The notes beneath the pieces were generated by a model that was not told the origin of the DNA, ran no database searches, and worked only from the letters and a program-made list of their open reading frames with translations. From Labedella endophytica (GTDB lineage Bacteria; Actinomycetota; Actinomycetes; Actinomycetales; Microbacteriaceae): a stretch of DNA of 64,000 nucleotides. The position numbers and the translations under genes are program-made. Below, piece after piece: positions 9,972-20,354 of this stretch (position 1 is its first letter; each line of letters opens with the position of its first letter). The stretch lies in NCBI RefSeq assembly GCF_003990045.1, contig NZ_RZGZ01000002.1, positions 62,001 through 126,000 on the forward strand. Direction: 5' to 3'.

Positions 9972-11917
9972 GTCCAGACCTCCGGGTCGTCGAAATGGAG
10001 CCGCAGGGACGGTGCGGCGCGTTGGGGGCGACCGGCGATGGGGCGTCGGCGGGTCGTGGCGTTGCGGATCAGGGTCGAACGCAGTTCGCGCGCGATGTCC
10101 GGACCCGCCCGATAGTCGAAGCGTACGACGGATCGCACTCCCCCGCCGTCGACGGGGATCGGACCGAGCACGTCGCGCACCGCCACGCCCGACACGGCGT
10201 CGACGGCGCTCTCGACCGCATCGACGGGTCCGGTGATCGTGGCCGTGCGCACGGCGGGTGGGAATCCGAGGGCCCGTCGGTCCGCGAGCTCTCGTGAGGC
10301 GAAGAGCGACTGGTTGCCCGCGGCGAAGGCCTGGGCGAGGGCGCCGGACACGCCTGCGAGGACGACGGGAGCGCGGGGAGCGGCGAGGGCCGCGGCATTC
10401 GACCACCAGCGCATCGCGTCCTCGGCGATCGTGAGGGACTCGCGGGCGAGCATGCGCTCGCCGTCGAGGAGGAGGACGGCTGCGTACCCGCCGTCGGCGA
10501 GGGGTTCGGCCCCGCGTGTCGCCACGACGAGAGCCGGGGACCCCGGCACGGTCAGGACGCGGTGCTCCCCGTCGGCGACCACGACGCGCGCGCCCGGGAA
10601 CGCGCGACCGAGTTCCTCGGCGGTCCGCCCTGACCCGCGGGAGACGAGACGCAGCTTGGTACCGGAGCACACGTCGCACGTCCAGGACGCGGCGACCGCA
10701 CCGCACACGCCGCACTGCGGCTGCGCTCCGCGACGCGCGATGCCGAGCGGTCCGTGGCAACGGGCGCACGTCGCCGCCGTGCCGCACGATCCGCACGCGA
10801 CGACGGGCGCGTACCCGGGGCGCGCGACCTGGACCAGCACCGGCCCCGTCGCGAGCGCCTCCCTGGCGAGCTTCCACGCGGTCGCGGGGATCCGCGCGCT
10901 CGCCTCGCCCGGGGGATCCTCGGCGAGGACGACGCGCGGCCGGATCACCGGCGACGGTGTGACGGGGGTCAGCCAGTCGATCTCGACGAGTCTCTCCGCA
11001 TCGACGCTCCGCGCATGGGAGAGCAGGACGAGGGCCGCGCCGGACTGCGATTGCCGCACGAGCGCGACGTCACGCGCGTGCACGTACGGCGCGAGCGGCT
11101 CACGGTGGAGCGGGTCCCCGTCGTCCCAGATCAGCAGGAGCCCGAGGTCCGAGGCCGGGGCCAGCAGTGCCGAGCGATTGCCGATGACGATGTGCGGACC
11201 GCCACCGAGCGAGGCGAGGAACGCCCGATAGCGGTCGGCCGACGGCTGAGCGGCGTCGACGCGCAGGACGAGGTCCCCGACCCCCGAACCGATGAGCGCC
11301 GCCTCGACCTGGTCGAGATCGCGGTGGTCGGGGACGGCGATGATCGATTGCTTCCCACGGGCGGACGTGTTGGCGGCGAGCCGGGCGGCCGTCGTCGCCC
11401 ACGTCCCCACGGTGCCGCCAGCCACGAGTCGCACGAGGGCCGGGATGGCGTCGACAGCGAAGCGACCGCCGGAGGCGACACCGTCGTCGAGCACGGATCC
11501 GGCGTAGCCTGCGAGGGACTCGACCTCCGGGACCTCCCCTCGGATCGACGGCGAGCCCGCGGCGACGAACGCCTTCTCGACCCTGACCTGCCGCTTGGGA
11601 ACCGCGAGGCGGAGGACGTCGCTCGCGGAACCCGCCGCCCGGTCGGCGACAGCCCGGGCCAGAGCCCAGACCTCGGGAGTGAGGACGGGGACCTCCGAGA
11701 CGAGCGCCTCGATGGGGCTCAGATTCCCCTCGTGCTCGGACTCCTCCGCGACCTCGACGACGAAGGCATCAGCGATCCGACCGGCCGACCGCAACGGAAC
11801 GCGGACCCGCACGCCGGGTGCGACGCCGACCATGTCCTCCGGGATCCCGTAGTCGAAGAGATGGTCCAGTTGCGGAAGCGGCGAGTCGATGACGACCCGC
11901 GCGACCCGGGCGGTCAC
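9968..11917 (-). CDS. priA: Probable replication restart protein PriA, helicase motifs lost
   Basis: A 649-residue PriA homologue. The N-terminal DNA-binding domain (about 1-110) and the paired zinc-finger cysteines are kept; eight cysteines lie at about residues 374-416 in CxxC pairs. The ATPase core is degenerate. The Walker A region contains no GKT or GKS, and the expected DEEH box reads LLLIWDDGD. Actinobacterial PriA proteins are commonly described this way, as putative ATP-independent proteins. The GTG at 11917 is 9 bases past the metK stop and the end overlaps fmt. It probably acts in primosome loading or DNA binding rather than as a helicase. Confidence 0.88.
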   Translation of the reverse strand: MTARVARVVIDSPLPQLDHLFDYGIPEDMVGVAPGVRVRVPLRSAGRIADAFVVEVAEESEHEGNLSPIEALVSEVPVLTPEVWALARAVADRAAGSASDVLRLAVPKRQVRVEKAFVAAGSPSIRGEVPEVESLAGYAGSVLDDGVASGGRFAVDAIPALVRLVAGGTVGTWATTAARLAANTSARGKQSIIAVPDHRDLDQVEAALIGSGVGDLVLRVDAAQPSADRYRAFLASLGGGPHIVIGNRSALLAPASDLGLLLIWDDGDPLHREPLAPYVHARDVALVRQSQSGAALVLLSHARSVDAERLVEIDWLTPVTPSPVIRPRVVLAEDPPGEASARIPATAWKLAREALATGPVLVQVARPGYAPVVACGSCGTAATCARCHGPLGIARRGAQPQCGVCGAVAASWTCDVCSGTKLRLVSRGSGRTAEELGRAFPGARVVVADGEHRVLTVPGSPALVVATRGAEPLADGGYAAVLLLDGERMLARESLTIAEDAMRWWSNAAALAAPRAPVVLAGVSGALAQAFAAGNQSLFASRELADRRALGFPPAVRTATITGPVDAVESAVDAVSGVAVRDVLGPIPVDGGGVRSVVRFDYRAGPDIARELRSTLIRNATTRRRPIAGRPQRAAPSLRLHFDDPEVWT

Positions 11918-11926
11918 GCGGTGGTC

Positions 11927-13120
11927 CTAGAGTCCTGCGGCGGCCCGCAGGTCCGCAACGCGGTCCGTGCGCTCCCAGGTGAAGTCGGGCAGCTCGCGAC
12001 CGAAGTGGCCGTAGGCCGCGGTCTGGGCGTAGATGGGACGGAGGAGATCGAGGTCCTCGATGATCGCGGCGGGACGGAGGTCGAAGACCTCACGGATGGC
12101 CCGAGCGATCGTCTCCTCCGACACCGTGCCCGTGCCGAAGGTCTCGACGTAGAGGCCGACGGGGGCCGAGGCCCCGATGGCATACGCCACCTGGACCTCG
12201 AGCCGGTCCGCGAGACCCGCCGCGACGGCATTCTTCGCGACCCAGCGCATCGCGTAAGCGGCCGAGCGGTCGACCTTCGACGGGTCCTTGCCGCTGAACG
12301 CCCCTCCGCCGTGCCGCGATGCGCCGCCGTAGGTGTCGATGATGATCTTGCGGCCCGTGAGGCCGGCGTCTCCCTTGGGTCCGCCGATCACGAACGTCCC
12401 CGTGGGGTTGATGAGGAAGCGGGTCGACGAGGTGTCGAGATCGACGCTCTCGAGGACCGGGCGGATCACGTGTTCCGTCACGGCCGCGCGCACGTCGGCC
12501 GTCGAGACGCCCGCGGCGTGCTGTGTCGACAGGACGATGGTCTCGACGGAGCGCGGCGTGGAGCCCTCGTAGCCGATCGTGGCCTGCGTCTTCCCGTCGG
12601 GGCGGAGGAAGTCGAGCTCCCCGCTCTTGCGCACGGACGCGAGCTTCTCAGCGAGGCGGTGGGCGATCCAGACCGGGATCGGCATGAGCTCGGGCGTCTC
12701 GTTCGTCGCGAAGCCGAACATGATGCCCTGATCGCCAGCGCCCTGCGCGTCGCGCGCGTCGACGCTCGATCCCTCGCGCGACTCGAAGGCTGCGTCGACG
12801 CCCTGGGCGATGTCGGGCGACTGCTGCCCGATGGACACGGAGACGCCGCACGATGCGCCGTCGAAGCCGGTCTCGGACGAGTCGTAGCCGATCCCCGTGA
12901 CGACGTCGCGCACGATCTGGGGGATCTCGACGTAACCTGTCGTCGACACCTCGCCGGCCACCTGCACGAGCCCCGTGGTCACGAGCGTCTCGACGGCGAC
13001 GCGGCTCGCCGGATCGACCGTGAGCAGCGCGTCGAGGATGCTGTCGGAGATCTGGTCGCAGACCTTGTCCGGGTGGCCCTCGGTGACGGACTCGGAGGTG
13101 AACAGGCGGAGTGCGGTCAT
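11927..13120 (-). CDS. metK: S-adenosylmethionine synthetase
   Basis: MetK makes S-adenosylmethionine from methionine and ATP; its product is used by the neighbouring RsmB among many enzymes. The 397-residue protein has the ATP motif [15 protein letters not shown] near the start, [12 protein letters not shown] and the phosphate loop [16 protein letters not shown]. The ATG at 13120 has GGAG eight bases upstream; a longer frame to 13195 lacks conservation. Two stem-loops lie between rpoZ and this gene, so it may have its own promoter or leader. I see no SAM riboswitch. Confidence 0.97.
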   Translation of the reverse strand: MTALRLFTSESVTEGHPDKVCDQISDSILDALLTVDPASRVAVETLVTTGLVQVAGEVSTTGYVEIPQIVRDVVTGIGYDSSETGFDGASCGVSVSIGQQSPDIAQGVDAAFESREGSSVDARDAQGAGDQGIMFGFATNETPELMPIPVWIAHRLAEKLASVRKSGELDFLRPDGKTQATIGYEGSTPRSVETIVLSTQHAAGVSTADVRAAVTEHVIRPVLESVDLDTSSTRFLINPTGTFVIGGPKGDAGLTGRKIIIDTYGGASRHGGGAFSGKDPSKVDRSAAYAMRWVAKNAVAAGLADRLEVQVAYAIGASAPVGLYVETFGTGTVSEETIARAIREVFDLRPAAIIEDLDLLRPIYAQTAAYGHFGRELPDFTWERTDRVADLRAAAGL

Positions 13121-13158
13121 GGATGATCTCCATCGGGGAAGGTTCGGTGCTCGACATC

Positions 13159-13195
13159 GTGTCGGCGTTCCCAGCTTGCCCTGAACGCCCGACAC
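13159..13195 (-). other. Stem-loop in the metK leader
   Basis: On the minus strand GTGTCGGGCGTTC is followed 12 bases later by GAACGCCGACAC. This gives a 12-base-pair stem with one bulged G and a 12-base loop. It lies 39 bases before the metK start codon and after the rpoZ terminator-like stem. It could regulate metK or protect the mRNA end. It does not match the conserved cores I know for SAM-I, SAM-II or SAM-IV riboswitches. Function is unknown. Confidence 0.5.
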
Positions 13196-13209
13196 CGGGG
13201 TGCATGTGA

Positions 13210-13249
13210 CGACGAAAGGCCGGCGCCCTCGGGCGCCGACCTCTCGTCG
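13210..13249 (-). terminator. Terminator-like stem after rpoZ
   Basis: Just after the rpoZ stop the minus strand holds two 19-base arms, CGACGAGAGGTCGGCGCCC and GGGCGCCGGCCTTTCGTCG, that pair fully if two G-U wobbles are allowed. There is no U tract, which is common for actinobacterial terminators. It separates rpoZ from metK, though it may attenuate rather than stop transcription. Confidence 0.6.
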
Positions 13250-13256
13250 GGGGTGC

Positions 13257-13514
13257 TTATTCCGCCAGCGGGCGGACGGTCAGCTTGTCCTCGTTGATCT
13301 CGCGCATGGCGATCGAGAGGGGCTTGTCGTCGACGTTGGAGTCGACGAGCGGCCCGACGTTGTCGAAGAGGCTTCCCTCGTGGAGGTCCGCGTAGTAGTC
13401 GTTGATCTGACGCGCGCGCTTCGACGCGAAGATCACGAGGGCGTACTTCGAGTCCACCTTCGACAGCAGTTCGTCGATGGGGGGATCGATGATTCCTTTT
13501 TGGCGATCGGCCAT
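13257..13514 (-). CDS. rpoZ: RNA polymerase omega subunit
   Basis: Omega helps assemble RNA polymerase by folding around the beta-prime subunit. The 85-residue protein reads as a normal actinobacterial omega: [28 protein letters not shown] in the first helices (given here in part), followed by the less conserved linker and [13 protein letters not shown]. It begins 100 bases downstream of the gmk stop and is followed by a strong stem-loop. The gmk-rpoZ-metK order is widespread in actinobacteria, which supports all three calls. Confidence 0.95.
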   Translation of the reverse strand: MADRQKGIIDPPIDELLSKVDSKYALVIFASKRARQINDYYADLHEGSLFDNVGPLVDSNVDDKPLSIAMREINEDKLTVRPLAE

Positions 13515-13614
13515 GGTTATTTCACACTCCTGGTGCGTTCGGTCGTGGCGGGGTTCGTGCGTTGCTCGGCGGCGGGGAGGCCGCCCGACAGCGACGAACG
13601 GTGCTCGAGAGCGG

Positions 13615-14538
13615 TCAACGCGAGGTCGCGGATCCGCGGGTCACCATCAAGTCTACGACCTCGGCGGCCGCCGTGCCCACGTCGGAGTTTACGATGCGGT
13701 GATCGAACTCGTCCTGAGCGGCCAATTCGATGTGCGCGGTCTCGAGACGGCGGGCCTGTTCGGCCTCGTCCTCGGTGCCGCGGCCGATGAGACGACGCAC
13801 GAGTTCGTCCCACGTCGGGGGCACCAGGAAGACGAGCGTCGCCTCCGGCATGTGCCTCCTGACCTGGCGCGCTCCCTGGATGTCGATCTCGAGCAGGACG
13901 CTGTCACCGCGCGTGAGCGCCTCGTCGATCGGTCCCCGTGGCGTGCCGTAGCGGTGGGAGTTGTGCACGGTCGCGTACTCGAGCAGCTCGTCCGCGTCGA
14001 CCATGCGATCGAACTCCTCGTCCGTGACGAAGAAGTAGTTGACGCCCTCGACCTCGCCGGGTCGCGGGTTCCGCGTGGTAGCCGAGACGCTCAGGAGGAC
14101 GTCGGGGTAGTTGTCCCGGATGTACGAGGCGACGGTGCCCTTCCCGACGGCCGTGGGGCCGGCGAGGACCACGAGGCGGCTGCGGCGACGGGACCGGTTC
14201 ACCGACTCGCGCTCGGCGAGGAACGACTTGAGCTTCCCGCGCTGATGCACCCCGAGTCCCCCGAGTCGCTTCGAGGGCGAGATGCCGAGATCGTTCATGA
14301 TGCGAGGGAGCTTCGTCTGGCCGATGGCTGGAACGCTGAGGAGCAGGTCGGTGACGCGGAGGCGCCCCTCGACACCCACGGGATCGCTCGTGGCGGCGTC
14401 GAGCACGTCGACGGACGACCTCGTACCGCCCGCGACGGCGGCCTTGACGGCCGCACGCGCCCGACGAGCGGCCACGGCGGCGTGCGACGCCGCGGTGCGG
14501 TCGACCTCCGGTGGTCGACGACCCGAATCCTGCGTCAC
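13615..14538 (-). CDS. gmk: Fusion of actinobacterial IHF (mIHF) domain and guanylate kinase
   Basis: A 307-residue protein with two parts. Residues 1-110 match the actinobacterial integration host factor mIHF: an Ala/Arg-rich helix, [19 protein letters not shown], a helix-two-turn-helix around [16 protein letters not shown] and a basic end. Residues 118-307 are guanylate kinase, phosphorylating GMP to GDP, with P-loop GPTAVGKG at 127-134, [20 protein letters not shown] and the Arg-rich lid. In most actinobacteria mihF is a separate gene directly upstream of gmk. Here the frame is continuous from a GTG at 14538 that overlaps the pyrF stop (GTGA). Either domain could be the main function; both appear intact. 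Confidence 0.93.
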   Translation of the reverse strand: MTQDSGRRPPEVDRTAASHAAVAARRARAAVKAAVAGGTRSSVDVLDAATSDPVGVEGRLRVTDLLLSVPAIGQTKLPRIMNDLGISPSKRLGGLGVHQRGKLKSFLAERESVNRSRRRSRLVVLAGPTAVGKGTVASYIRDNYPDVLLSVSATTRNPRPGEVEGVNYFFVTDEEFDRMVDADELLEYATVHNSHRYGTPRGPIDEALTRGDSVLLEIDIQGARQVRRHMPEATLVFLVPPTWDELVRRLIGRGTEDEAEQARRLETAHIELAAQDEFDHRIVNSDVGTAAAEVVDLMVTRGSATSR

Positions 14539-15362
14539 AGCGCTCCTCTCACCTCCGCTGCCCGCTCGACGATGGCGTCGGCGATCCCGTCGGGACCCGC
14601 CAGAAGGAGGCTGCGTGATTCGCTTACGATAACGCCCTCGAAGAGGTTCCCGTAAATCTGCCGAGCCTCCCCTGTGCGCGCGCCCTGGTGGCCGAAGCCG
14701 GGGGCGAGGACGGGGAGCGGCGCGGGGACGTCTCCGAGGCCTGCGGCCCGCAGATCGACCGTCGCCCCGATGACGACACCGATGGGGCCGAGCACATCAT
14801 TCGTCGTGGCGTTCCAGGCGGCGACGTCGTCGAGGACGTTTCGCGCGAGGGTGCGGCCGTCGTCCGACCGGGCGGACTGGACACGGGTTCCCGCGGGATT
14901 CGACGTCGCCGCGAGCACGAACGCGCCCTTGCCGGCGCGCACCGCCGTCGCGAAGGTCTCGTGCAGGTCCTCGACTCCCAGGTAGGGGTTGAGGGTGAGG
15001 GCGTCGACCTCGAGCGGCGAGCCCTCCGCGAGCCACGCGGCGGCATAGCCCGCCATGCTCGACCCGATCTCGCCGCGCTTGACGTCGCCGATCACGACGA
15101 GGCCGGAGGCGCGCGCCGCGGCGAGCACCTCCTCGAGCGCGAGGAAGCCGGCCGAGCCGAACCGCTCGAAGAACGCCACCTGCGGCTTGACGATGCCGGC
15201 GACGCCCGCCGTGGCCTCGACGACCCTCAACCCGAAGTCGCGCGCTCCCGCGGCCGAGATGGGCAGTGCCCACGCGGCCAGGAGGCTCTCGTGGGGATCG
15301 ATCCCCACGCAGAGCCGCCCGGCCCGGTCGAAGACCTCGACCAGTCGCTCACCGAACCTCAC
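14535..15362 (-). CDS. pyrF: Orotidine 5'-phosphate decarboxylase (subfamily 2)
   Basis: Final step of UMP synthesis, decarboxylating OMP. The 275-residue protein is the longer subfamily 2 type. It has [11 protein letters not shown] near residue 18, [12 protein letters not shown], the catalytic block [13 protein letters not shown] (Asp-x-Lys-Arg) and APGFGHQGA near the C-terminus. The GTG at 15362 overlaps the carB stop and its own stop overlaps gmk, so it is embedded in the pyrimidine run. A start further upstream is excluded by the carB frame. Confidence 0.95.
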   Translation of the reverse strand: MRFGERLVEVFDRAGRLCVGIDPHESLLAAWALPISAAGARDFGLRVVEATAGVAGIVKPQVAFFERFGSAGFLALEEVLAAARASGLVVIGDVKRGEIGSSMAGYAAAWLAEGSPLEVDALTLNPYLGVEDLHETFATAVRAGKGAFVLAATSNPAGTRVQSARSDDGRTLARNVLDDVAAWNATTNDVLGPIGVVIGATVDLRAAGLGDVPAPLPVLAPGFGHQGARTGEARQIYGNLFEGVIVSESRSLLLAGPDGIADAIVERAAEVRGAL

Positions 15363-18300
15363 ACGCGGGCCTCGCGTTCCCGCTGGTACTCCTGGAGGCT
15401 CGTCACCTGGAAGCCGTCGCGGATCGCTCCGAAGGAGGCGACGGCGGCGGTCAACTGAGCGATCGTCGTGAAGAGGGGCTTGTCCGCGGCCACGGCGGCG
15501 GCCCGGATCTCGTAGCCATCGGCACGAGCGGAGCGACCGGACGGCGTGTTGATGACGATGTCCACCTCGTTCCGGTTGATGAGGTCGACGATCGAGGGCT
15601 CTCCGACGACCGCCTCGTCGCCCTCGCTGAACTTGCGGACCTGGGTCGTGTGGATACCGTTGCGGCTGAGCACCTCGGCCGTCCCCACGGTCGCGAGGAT
15701 CGTGAAGCCGAGCTCCTGGAGGCGGAGCACCGGGAGCACGATCGACCGCTTGTCCCGGTCGGACACCGACACGAAGACCGTGCCCTCGAGCGGGAGCCCG
15801 CCGTACGCGGCCTCCTGGCTCTTCGCGAACGCCGTCGGGAAGTCGCGGTCGATGCCCATGACCTCACCCGTCGAGCGCATCTCCGGGCCGAGGACCGAGT
15901 CGACGATGTCACCGTTCTTCGTCCGGAACCGCTTGAACGGCAGCACGGCCTCCTTGACGGAGACGGGCGAGTCCATGGGGACGAGTGAGCCGTCCACGGC
16001 CGGCAGCAGACCGGACTCGACGAGCTCCGGGATGGTGGAGCCGGTCATGAGAAGCGACGCGGCCTTCGCGAGCGGGATGCCGAGCGCCTTCGACACGAAC
16101 GGCACCGTGCGGGACGCGCGGGGGTTGGCCTCGAGCACGTAGAGAACGCCCTGGGCGATCGCGAACTGCACGTTGAGGAGTCCGCGCACGCCGACGCCCT
16201 TGGCGATCTCGAGCGTCGCGTCTCGGACGCGGTCGATCTGCGCCTTGCCGAGCGTGACGGGCGGCAGCGTGCAGCTCGAGTCGCCGGAGTGGATCCCGGC
16301 CTCCTCGATGTGCTCCATGACACCACCGATGTAGAGCTCGGTCCCGTCGTAGAGCGCGTCGACGTCGATCTCGATCGCGTCGTCGAGGAAGCGGTCGACG
16401 AGCAGCGGATGGGTGGAGTCGACGATCCCCTGGTCCGCGATGCGGTGGAAGTAGTCCTCGAGGGACGCGCTGTCGTAGACGATCTCCATGCCGCGGCCGC
16501 CGAGCACGAAGCTCGGGCGGACGAGCACCGGGTAGCCGATGTCCTCGGCGATGCGCACGGCACCGTCGAAGTCGGTCGCCGTCCCGTTCTTCGGCGCGAG
16601 CAGGCCGGCCTGATCGAGGATCGTCGAGAACGCGCCGCGCTCCTCGGCGAGGTCGATGGCCTCTGGCTGTGTCCCGAGGATCGGGATGCCCGCCGCCTTG
16701 AGACCATTGGCGAGGCCGAGGGCGGTCTGGCCGCCGAGCTGCACGACGACGCCCACGAGCTCCCCGGAGAGGCTCTCCGCATGGATGACCTCGAGGACGT
16801 CCTCGAGGGTGAGCGGCTCGAAGTACAACCGGTCGCTCGTGTCGTAGTCGGTCGAGACCGTCTCGGGGTTGCAGTTGATCATGATCGTCTCGAAGCCCGC
16901 CTCGGAGAGGGCGAACGACGCGTGCACGCACGAGTAGTCGAACTCGACGCCCTGGCCGATGCGGTTCGGGCCGGAGCCGAGGATGACGACCTTGCGCCGG
17001 TCGCTCGGGGCGACCTCGGTCTCCTGGTCGTAGCTCGAGTAGTGGTACGGCGTGAGCGCGGGGAACTCCCCCGCGCACGTGTCCACGGTCTTGTACACGG
17101 GGCGGACCCCGAGGATGTGACGCACCTCGCGCACCTCGGTCTCGCCGAAACCGCGCAGCTGACCGATCTGCGCGTCGGAGAAGCCGTGGTCCTTCGCGAC
17201 CGTGAACACGTGGGTGTCGAGGACCGGCGCGGACCCGATGTACTCGGCGACCTCGTTGATGAGCACGATCTGGTCGAGGAACCACGGGTCGATCTTCGTC
17301 GACTCGAACGCCTGCTCGACGGTCGCGCCGAGGCGCAAGGCCTGCTGGACGACGACGATGCGCCCGTCGGTCGGCGTCGAGGCGATCTCGAGGAGCTCCT
17401 CGACCGACCGGGACTCCTCGCCCCAGTGGAAGCTCGACCCCTTCTTCTCGAGGGAGCGGAGCGCCTTCTGCAGCGCCGTCGCGTAGTTGCGACCGATCGC
17501 CATGGCCTCGCCGACGCTCTTCATGGTGGTGGTGAGCGTCGGATCGGCGGCCGGGAACTTCTCGAACGCGAACCGCGGCACCTTCACCACGACGTAGTCG
17601 AGCGTCGGCTCGAAGCTCGCCGGGGTGACCTTGGTGATGTCGTTGGGGATCTCGTCGAGGCGGTAGCCGATCGCGAGCTTCGCCGCGATCTTCGCGATCG
17701 GGAAGCCCGTGGCCTTCGAGGCGAGCGCGCTCGAGCGGGAGACGCGCGGGTTCATCTCGATGACGATGACGCGCCCGTTCGATGGGTCGACCGCGAACTG
17801 GATGTTGCAGCCTCCCGTGTCGACACCGACTGCACGGATGATGTCGATGCCGATGTCGCGCAGGTTCTGGTACTCGCGGTCGGTGAGCGTGAGTGCGGGA
17901 GCGACGGTGATCGAGTCACCCGTGTGCACGCCGACGGGGTCGACGTTCTCGATCGAGCAGACGACGACCGTGTTGTCGGCCTTGTCGCGCATGAGCTCGA
18001 GCTCGTACTCCTTCCACCCGAGGATCGACTCCTCGAGGAGGACCTCGCTCGTCGGGCTCTGGTGGATGCCGTCGCCGACGATGCGGCGCAGCTCCTCCTC
18101 GGTGTATGCGAAGCCCGATCCGAGACCGCCCATGGTGAACGAGGGGCGGACGACGAGCGGGTAGCCGAGGTCCTCGGCGTAGGACACGGCCTCCTCGACG
18201 GAGTGCGCGATGTGTGAACGGGCCACGTCCGCGCCGGCGTCGAGGACGAGCTGCTTGAAGATCTGGCGGTCCTCGCCCTTGTTGATGGCCTCGAAGTTCG

Positions 18301-18652
18301 CACCGATGAGCTCGACGTCGTACTTCTCGAGGATCCCGTGGTCGTGCAGCTGGATCGCGGCGTTGAGCGCCGTCTGTCCGCCGAGCGTCGGGAGGATCGC
18401 GTCGGGGCGTTCCTTGGCGATGATCGTCTCGATGACCTCCCACGTGATCGGCTCGACGTAGGTGGCGTCGGCGAAGTCGGGGTCCGTCATGATCGTCGCC
18501 GGGTTCGAGTTGACGAGGATGACGCGCACGCCCTCCTCGCGCAGCACGCGGCAGGCCTGGGTCCCCGAGTAGTCGAACTCCACGGCCTGGCCGATGACGA
18601 TCGGTCCGGAACCGATGACGAGGACGCTGTTGATGTCGTCGCGCTTGGGCAT
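15359..18652 (-). CDS. carB: Carbamoyl-phosphate synthase large chain
   Basis: CarB makes carbamoyl phosphate from ammonia, bicarbonate and two ATP for pyrimidines and arginine. The 1097-residue protein has the expected duplicated architecture: N-terminal carboxyphosphate domain beginning [19 protein letters not shown], an oligomerisation segment, and a second synthetase half starting [15 protein letters not shown]. Each half has an ATP-grasp fold ([16 protein letters not shown] and [15 protein letters not shown]). The last ~150 residues form the MGS-like allosteric domain, where UMP-type effectors bind. The ATG shares one base with the carA stop. Confidence 0.98.
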   Translation of the reverse strand: MPKRDDINSVLVIGSGPIVIGQAVEFDYSGTQACRVLREEGVRVILVNSNPATIMTDPDFADATYVEPITWEVIETIIAKERPDAILPTLGGQTALNAAIQLHDHGILEKYDVELIGANFEAINKGEDRQIFKQLVLDAGADVARSHIAHSVEEAVSYAEDLGYPLVVRPSFTMGGLGSGFAYTEEELRRIVGDGIHQSPTSEVLLEESILGWKEYELELMRDKADNTVVVCSIENVDPVGVHTGDSITVAPALTLTDREYQNLRDIGIDIIRAVGVDTGGCNIQFAVDPSNGRVIVIEMNPRVSRSSALASKATGFPIAKIAAKLAIGYRLDEIPNDITKVTPASFEPTLDYVVVKVPRFAFEKFPAADPTLTTTMKSVGEAMAIGRNYATALQKALRSLEKKGSSFHWGEESRSVEELLEIASTPTDGRIVVVQQALRLGATVEQAFESTKIDPWFLDQIVLINEVAEYIGSAPVLDTHVFTVAKDHGFSDAQIGQLRGFGETEVREVRHILGVRPVYKTVDTCAGEFPALTPYHYSSYDQETEVAPSDRRKVVILGSGPNRIGQGVEFDYSCVHASFALSEAGFETIMINCNPETVSTDYDTSDRLYFEPLTLEDVLEVIHAESLSGELVGVVVQLGGQTALGLANGLKAAGIPILGTQPEAIDLAEERGAFSTILDQAGLLAPKNGTATDFDGAVRIAEDIGYPVLVRPSFVLGGRGMEIVYDSASLEDYFHRIADQGIVDSTHPLLVDRFLDDAIEIDVDALYDGTELYIGGVMEHIEEAGIHSGDSSCTLPPVTLGKAQIDRVRDATLEIAKGVGVRGLLNVQFAIAQGVLYVLEANPRASRTVPFVSKALGIPLAKAASLLMTGSTIPELVESGLLPAVDGSLVPMDSPVSVKEAVLPFKRFRTKNGDIVDSVLGPEMRSTGEVMGIDRDFPTAFAKSQEAAYGGLPLEGTVFVSVSDRDKRSIVLPVLRLQELGFTILATVGTAEVLSRNGIHTTQVRKFSEGDEAVVGEPSIVDLINRNEVDIVINTPSGRSARADGYEIRAAAVAADKPLFTTIAQLTAAVASFGAIRDGFQVTSLQEYQREREARV

Positions 18653-19842
18653 TAGTTCTGGTCTCCCGTGGAAAGGTCAGGCGTGAAGGTGGTCTCGTCC
18701 CGTCGTGCGATCACGAGATCGCGGAAGCGGTCGAAGAGGTGGTTGGCGTCGTGCGGGCCCGCGGCGGACTCCGGGTGGTACTGCACGCTGAAGGCGGGGA
18801 TGTCGAGGCAGCGCAGTCCCTCCACGACGTTGTCGTTGAGGGAGTAGTGGCTGACCTCGGCACGCCCGAAGCCCTCGGGGCTGTCGTGCACGCCCTCCAC
18901 CGGAAGGTCGACGGCGAAACCGTGGTTCTGCGAGGTGATCTCGACGCGACCGGTGGTCTTGTCGAGCACCGGCTGGTTGATGCCGCGGTGGCCGAAGGGC
19001 AGCTTGTATGTCGGGAAGCCGAGCGCACGTCCGAGGAGCTGGTTGCCGAAGCAGATGCCGAAGTACGGCACGCCCGCGCGGAGCGATTCGCGGAGCAGCT
19101 CGACGTGGGCGTCCGAGGCGGCGGGGTCGCCCGGGCCGTTCGAGAAGAACAGTGCGTCCGGGTTCAGCGCCTTCACCTGATCGGCCGTCGCCGTCTGCGG
19201 CAGCACCTCGACGTCGAACCCGCGCTCGGCGAGGTAGAGGAGCGTGGACTTCTTCACCCCGAGATCGAGCACGGCGACGGTGCCGACGCGCTCGCCGGTG
19301 GCGGCCATGCGATACGGCTCGCCGGTGGAGACGTCCCCGGAGAGGTTGCGTCCCGTCATGTCGGCTCCGTGGCGGACGAGATCGAGCTGGGTGCCGGTGG
19401 ACAGCTCGGCCTCGTCGCCCGAGAAGATCCCGGCCTTCATGGCGCCCGCCGAGCGGATGTGGCGTGTGACGGCCCGGGTGTCGATCCCGGCGATGCCCAC
19501 GACGCCGTCGCGCGTGAGCTCGTCGTCGAGCGAACCCTCCGCGCGGAAGTTCGAGACGACCCGGGAGGGGTCGCGCACGACGTAGCCGGCCACCCAGATG
19601 CGAGCGGACTCGCGGTCCTCCGTGTTCACCCCCGTGTTGCCGATGTGGGGGGCCGTCTGCAGCACGATCTGGCCGGCGTACGAGGGGTCGGTCAGCGTCT
19701 CCTGGTAGCCCGTCATTCCGGTGGCGAAGACGACCTCGCCGAGCGTGCGGCCGACCGCGCCGTAAGCGCGGCCCGTGTATCGGGTGCCGTCTTCGAGGAC
19801 GAGGACGGCTGGAGGTCCGGGGGCGAAACGGTTCTCGCTCAT
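18652..19842 (-). CDS. carA: Carbamoyl-phosphate synthase small chain
   Basis: Glutaminase subunit that supplies ammonia to CarB. The 396-residue protein has the N-terminal CPSase small domain ([16 protein letters not shown]) and a class I amidotransferase domain with nucleophile Cys in [14 protein letters not shown], plus [10 protein letters not shown] and the catalytic His in [12 protein letters not shown]. The ATG at 19842 overlaps the stop of the PH-like gene by ATGA. Placement between pyrC and carB marks it as the pyrimidine-linked copy. Confidence 0.98.
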   Translation of the reverse strand: MSENRFAPGPPAVLVLEDGTRYTGRAYGAVGRTLGEVVFATGMTGYQETLTDPSYAGQIVLQTAPHIGNTGVNTEDRESARIWVAGYVVRDPSRVVSNFRAEGSLDDELTRDGVVGIAGIDTRAVTRHIRSAGAMKAGIFSGDEAELSTGTQLDLVRHGADMTGRNLSGDVSTGEPYRMAATGERVGTVAVLDLGVKKSTLLYLAERGFDVEVLPQTATADQVKALNPDALFFSNGPGDPAASDAHVELLRESLRAGVPYFGICFGNQLLGRALGFPTYKLPFGHRGINQPVLDKTTGRVEITSQNHGFAVDLPVEGVHDSPEGFGRAEVSHYSLNDNVVEGLRCLDIPAFSVQYHPESAAGPHDANHLFDRFRDLVIARRDETTFTPDLSTGDQN

Positions 19843-20354
19843 GAAAGGGACTCACTCTCGGTGGGTGCGGGGGGACGGGGGACGAGGAGGCGCTCGAGAT
19901 CGGCGATCACGGAGCGTTGATCGGCGTCGACGACGCGGACGTAGGAGTCACAGGGAGCACCGGAGATGCTCCAGCCGATGCGGACGAGGCCGTCGGACTC
20001 GACGACCCGGTCGATCGCGACGTTCGTCGCATCGACCGAGGTGAGGGTCGAGGCCGCGATGAAGCTCGGTCGCTCGCCCGGTATCGTCAGGACGAGTCCC
20101 GACGGGGCGATCGCCAGCACGGCTCGCGCGCGGAATCCGAGCCCCTGGATCGCGAGGCGTTCGAGGGGTCGGCCGGACTCGGTCGTCGCGACGTAGAGCA
20201 CGTCGACCGAGCGGATCGGGACGTAGTCCTCGGGGACCTCGGGCACCACGAGAGCGGAATCGCGTCGGACGCGCGACCTCCACGCGAACCACATCACGGT
20301 CAGGAGACCGGCGAGCACGACGGCCACGATGAGGCCGGGCACGATCCTATCCAT
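19839..20354 (-). CDS. PH-like domain membrane protein of the pyr cluster
   Basis: A 171-residue protein with one N-terminal transmembrane segment (about 6-25) followed by a soluble domain. A similar protein between pyrC and carA is a fixed feature of actinobacterial pyrimidine operons and is annotated as PH-like or putative export protein. The soluble part has alternating hydrophobic strands and no recognisable catalytic motif. The ATG at 20354 overlaps the pyrC stop by 8 bases; its stop overlaps carA. Why a membrane protein is kept within the pyrimidine operon is not known. Confidence 0.8.
   Translation of the reverse strand: MDRIVPGLIVAVVLAGLLTVMWFAWRSRVRRDSALVVPEVPEDYVPIRSVDVLYVATTESGRPLERLAIQGLGFRARAVLAIAPSGLVLTIPGERPSFIAASTLTSVDATNVAIDRVVESDGLVRIGWSISGAPCDSYVRVVDADQRSVIADLERLLVPRPPAPTESESLS

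Noticed and set aside
13121-13209. SAM riboswitch before metK
   Set aside because: Only one simple bulged hairpin is present. The conserved cores and junctions of SAM-I, SAM-II or SAM-IV are not visible.
16289-18217. 642-codon open frame on the plus strand opposite carB
   Set aside because: It is the mirror of a strongly conserved 1097-residue enzyme in high-GC DNA. Its translation is low-complexity Asp/Val/Arg/Gly, as in the other long antisense frames (3336-4823, 10754-13126, 28580-30226, 45500-47743).
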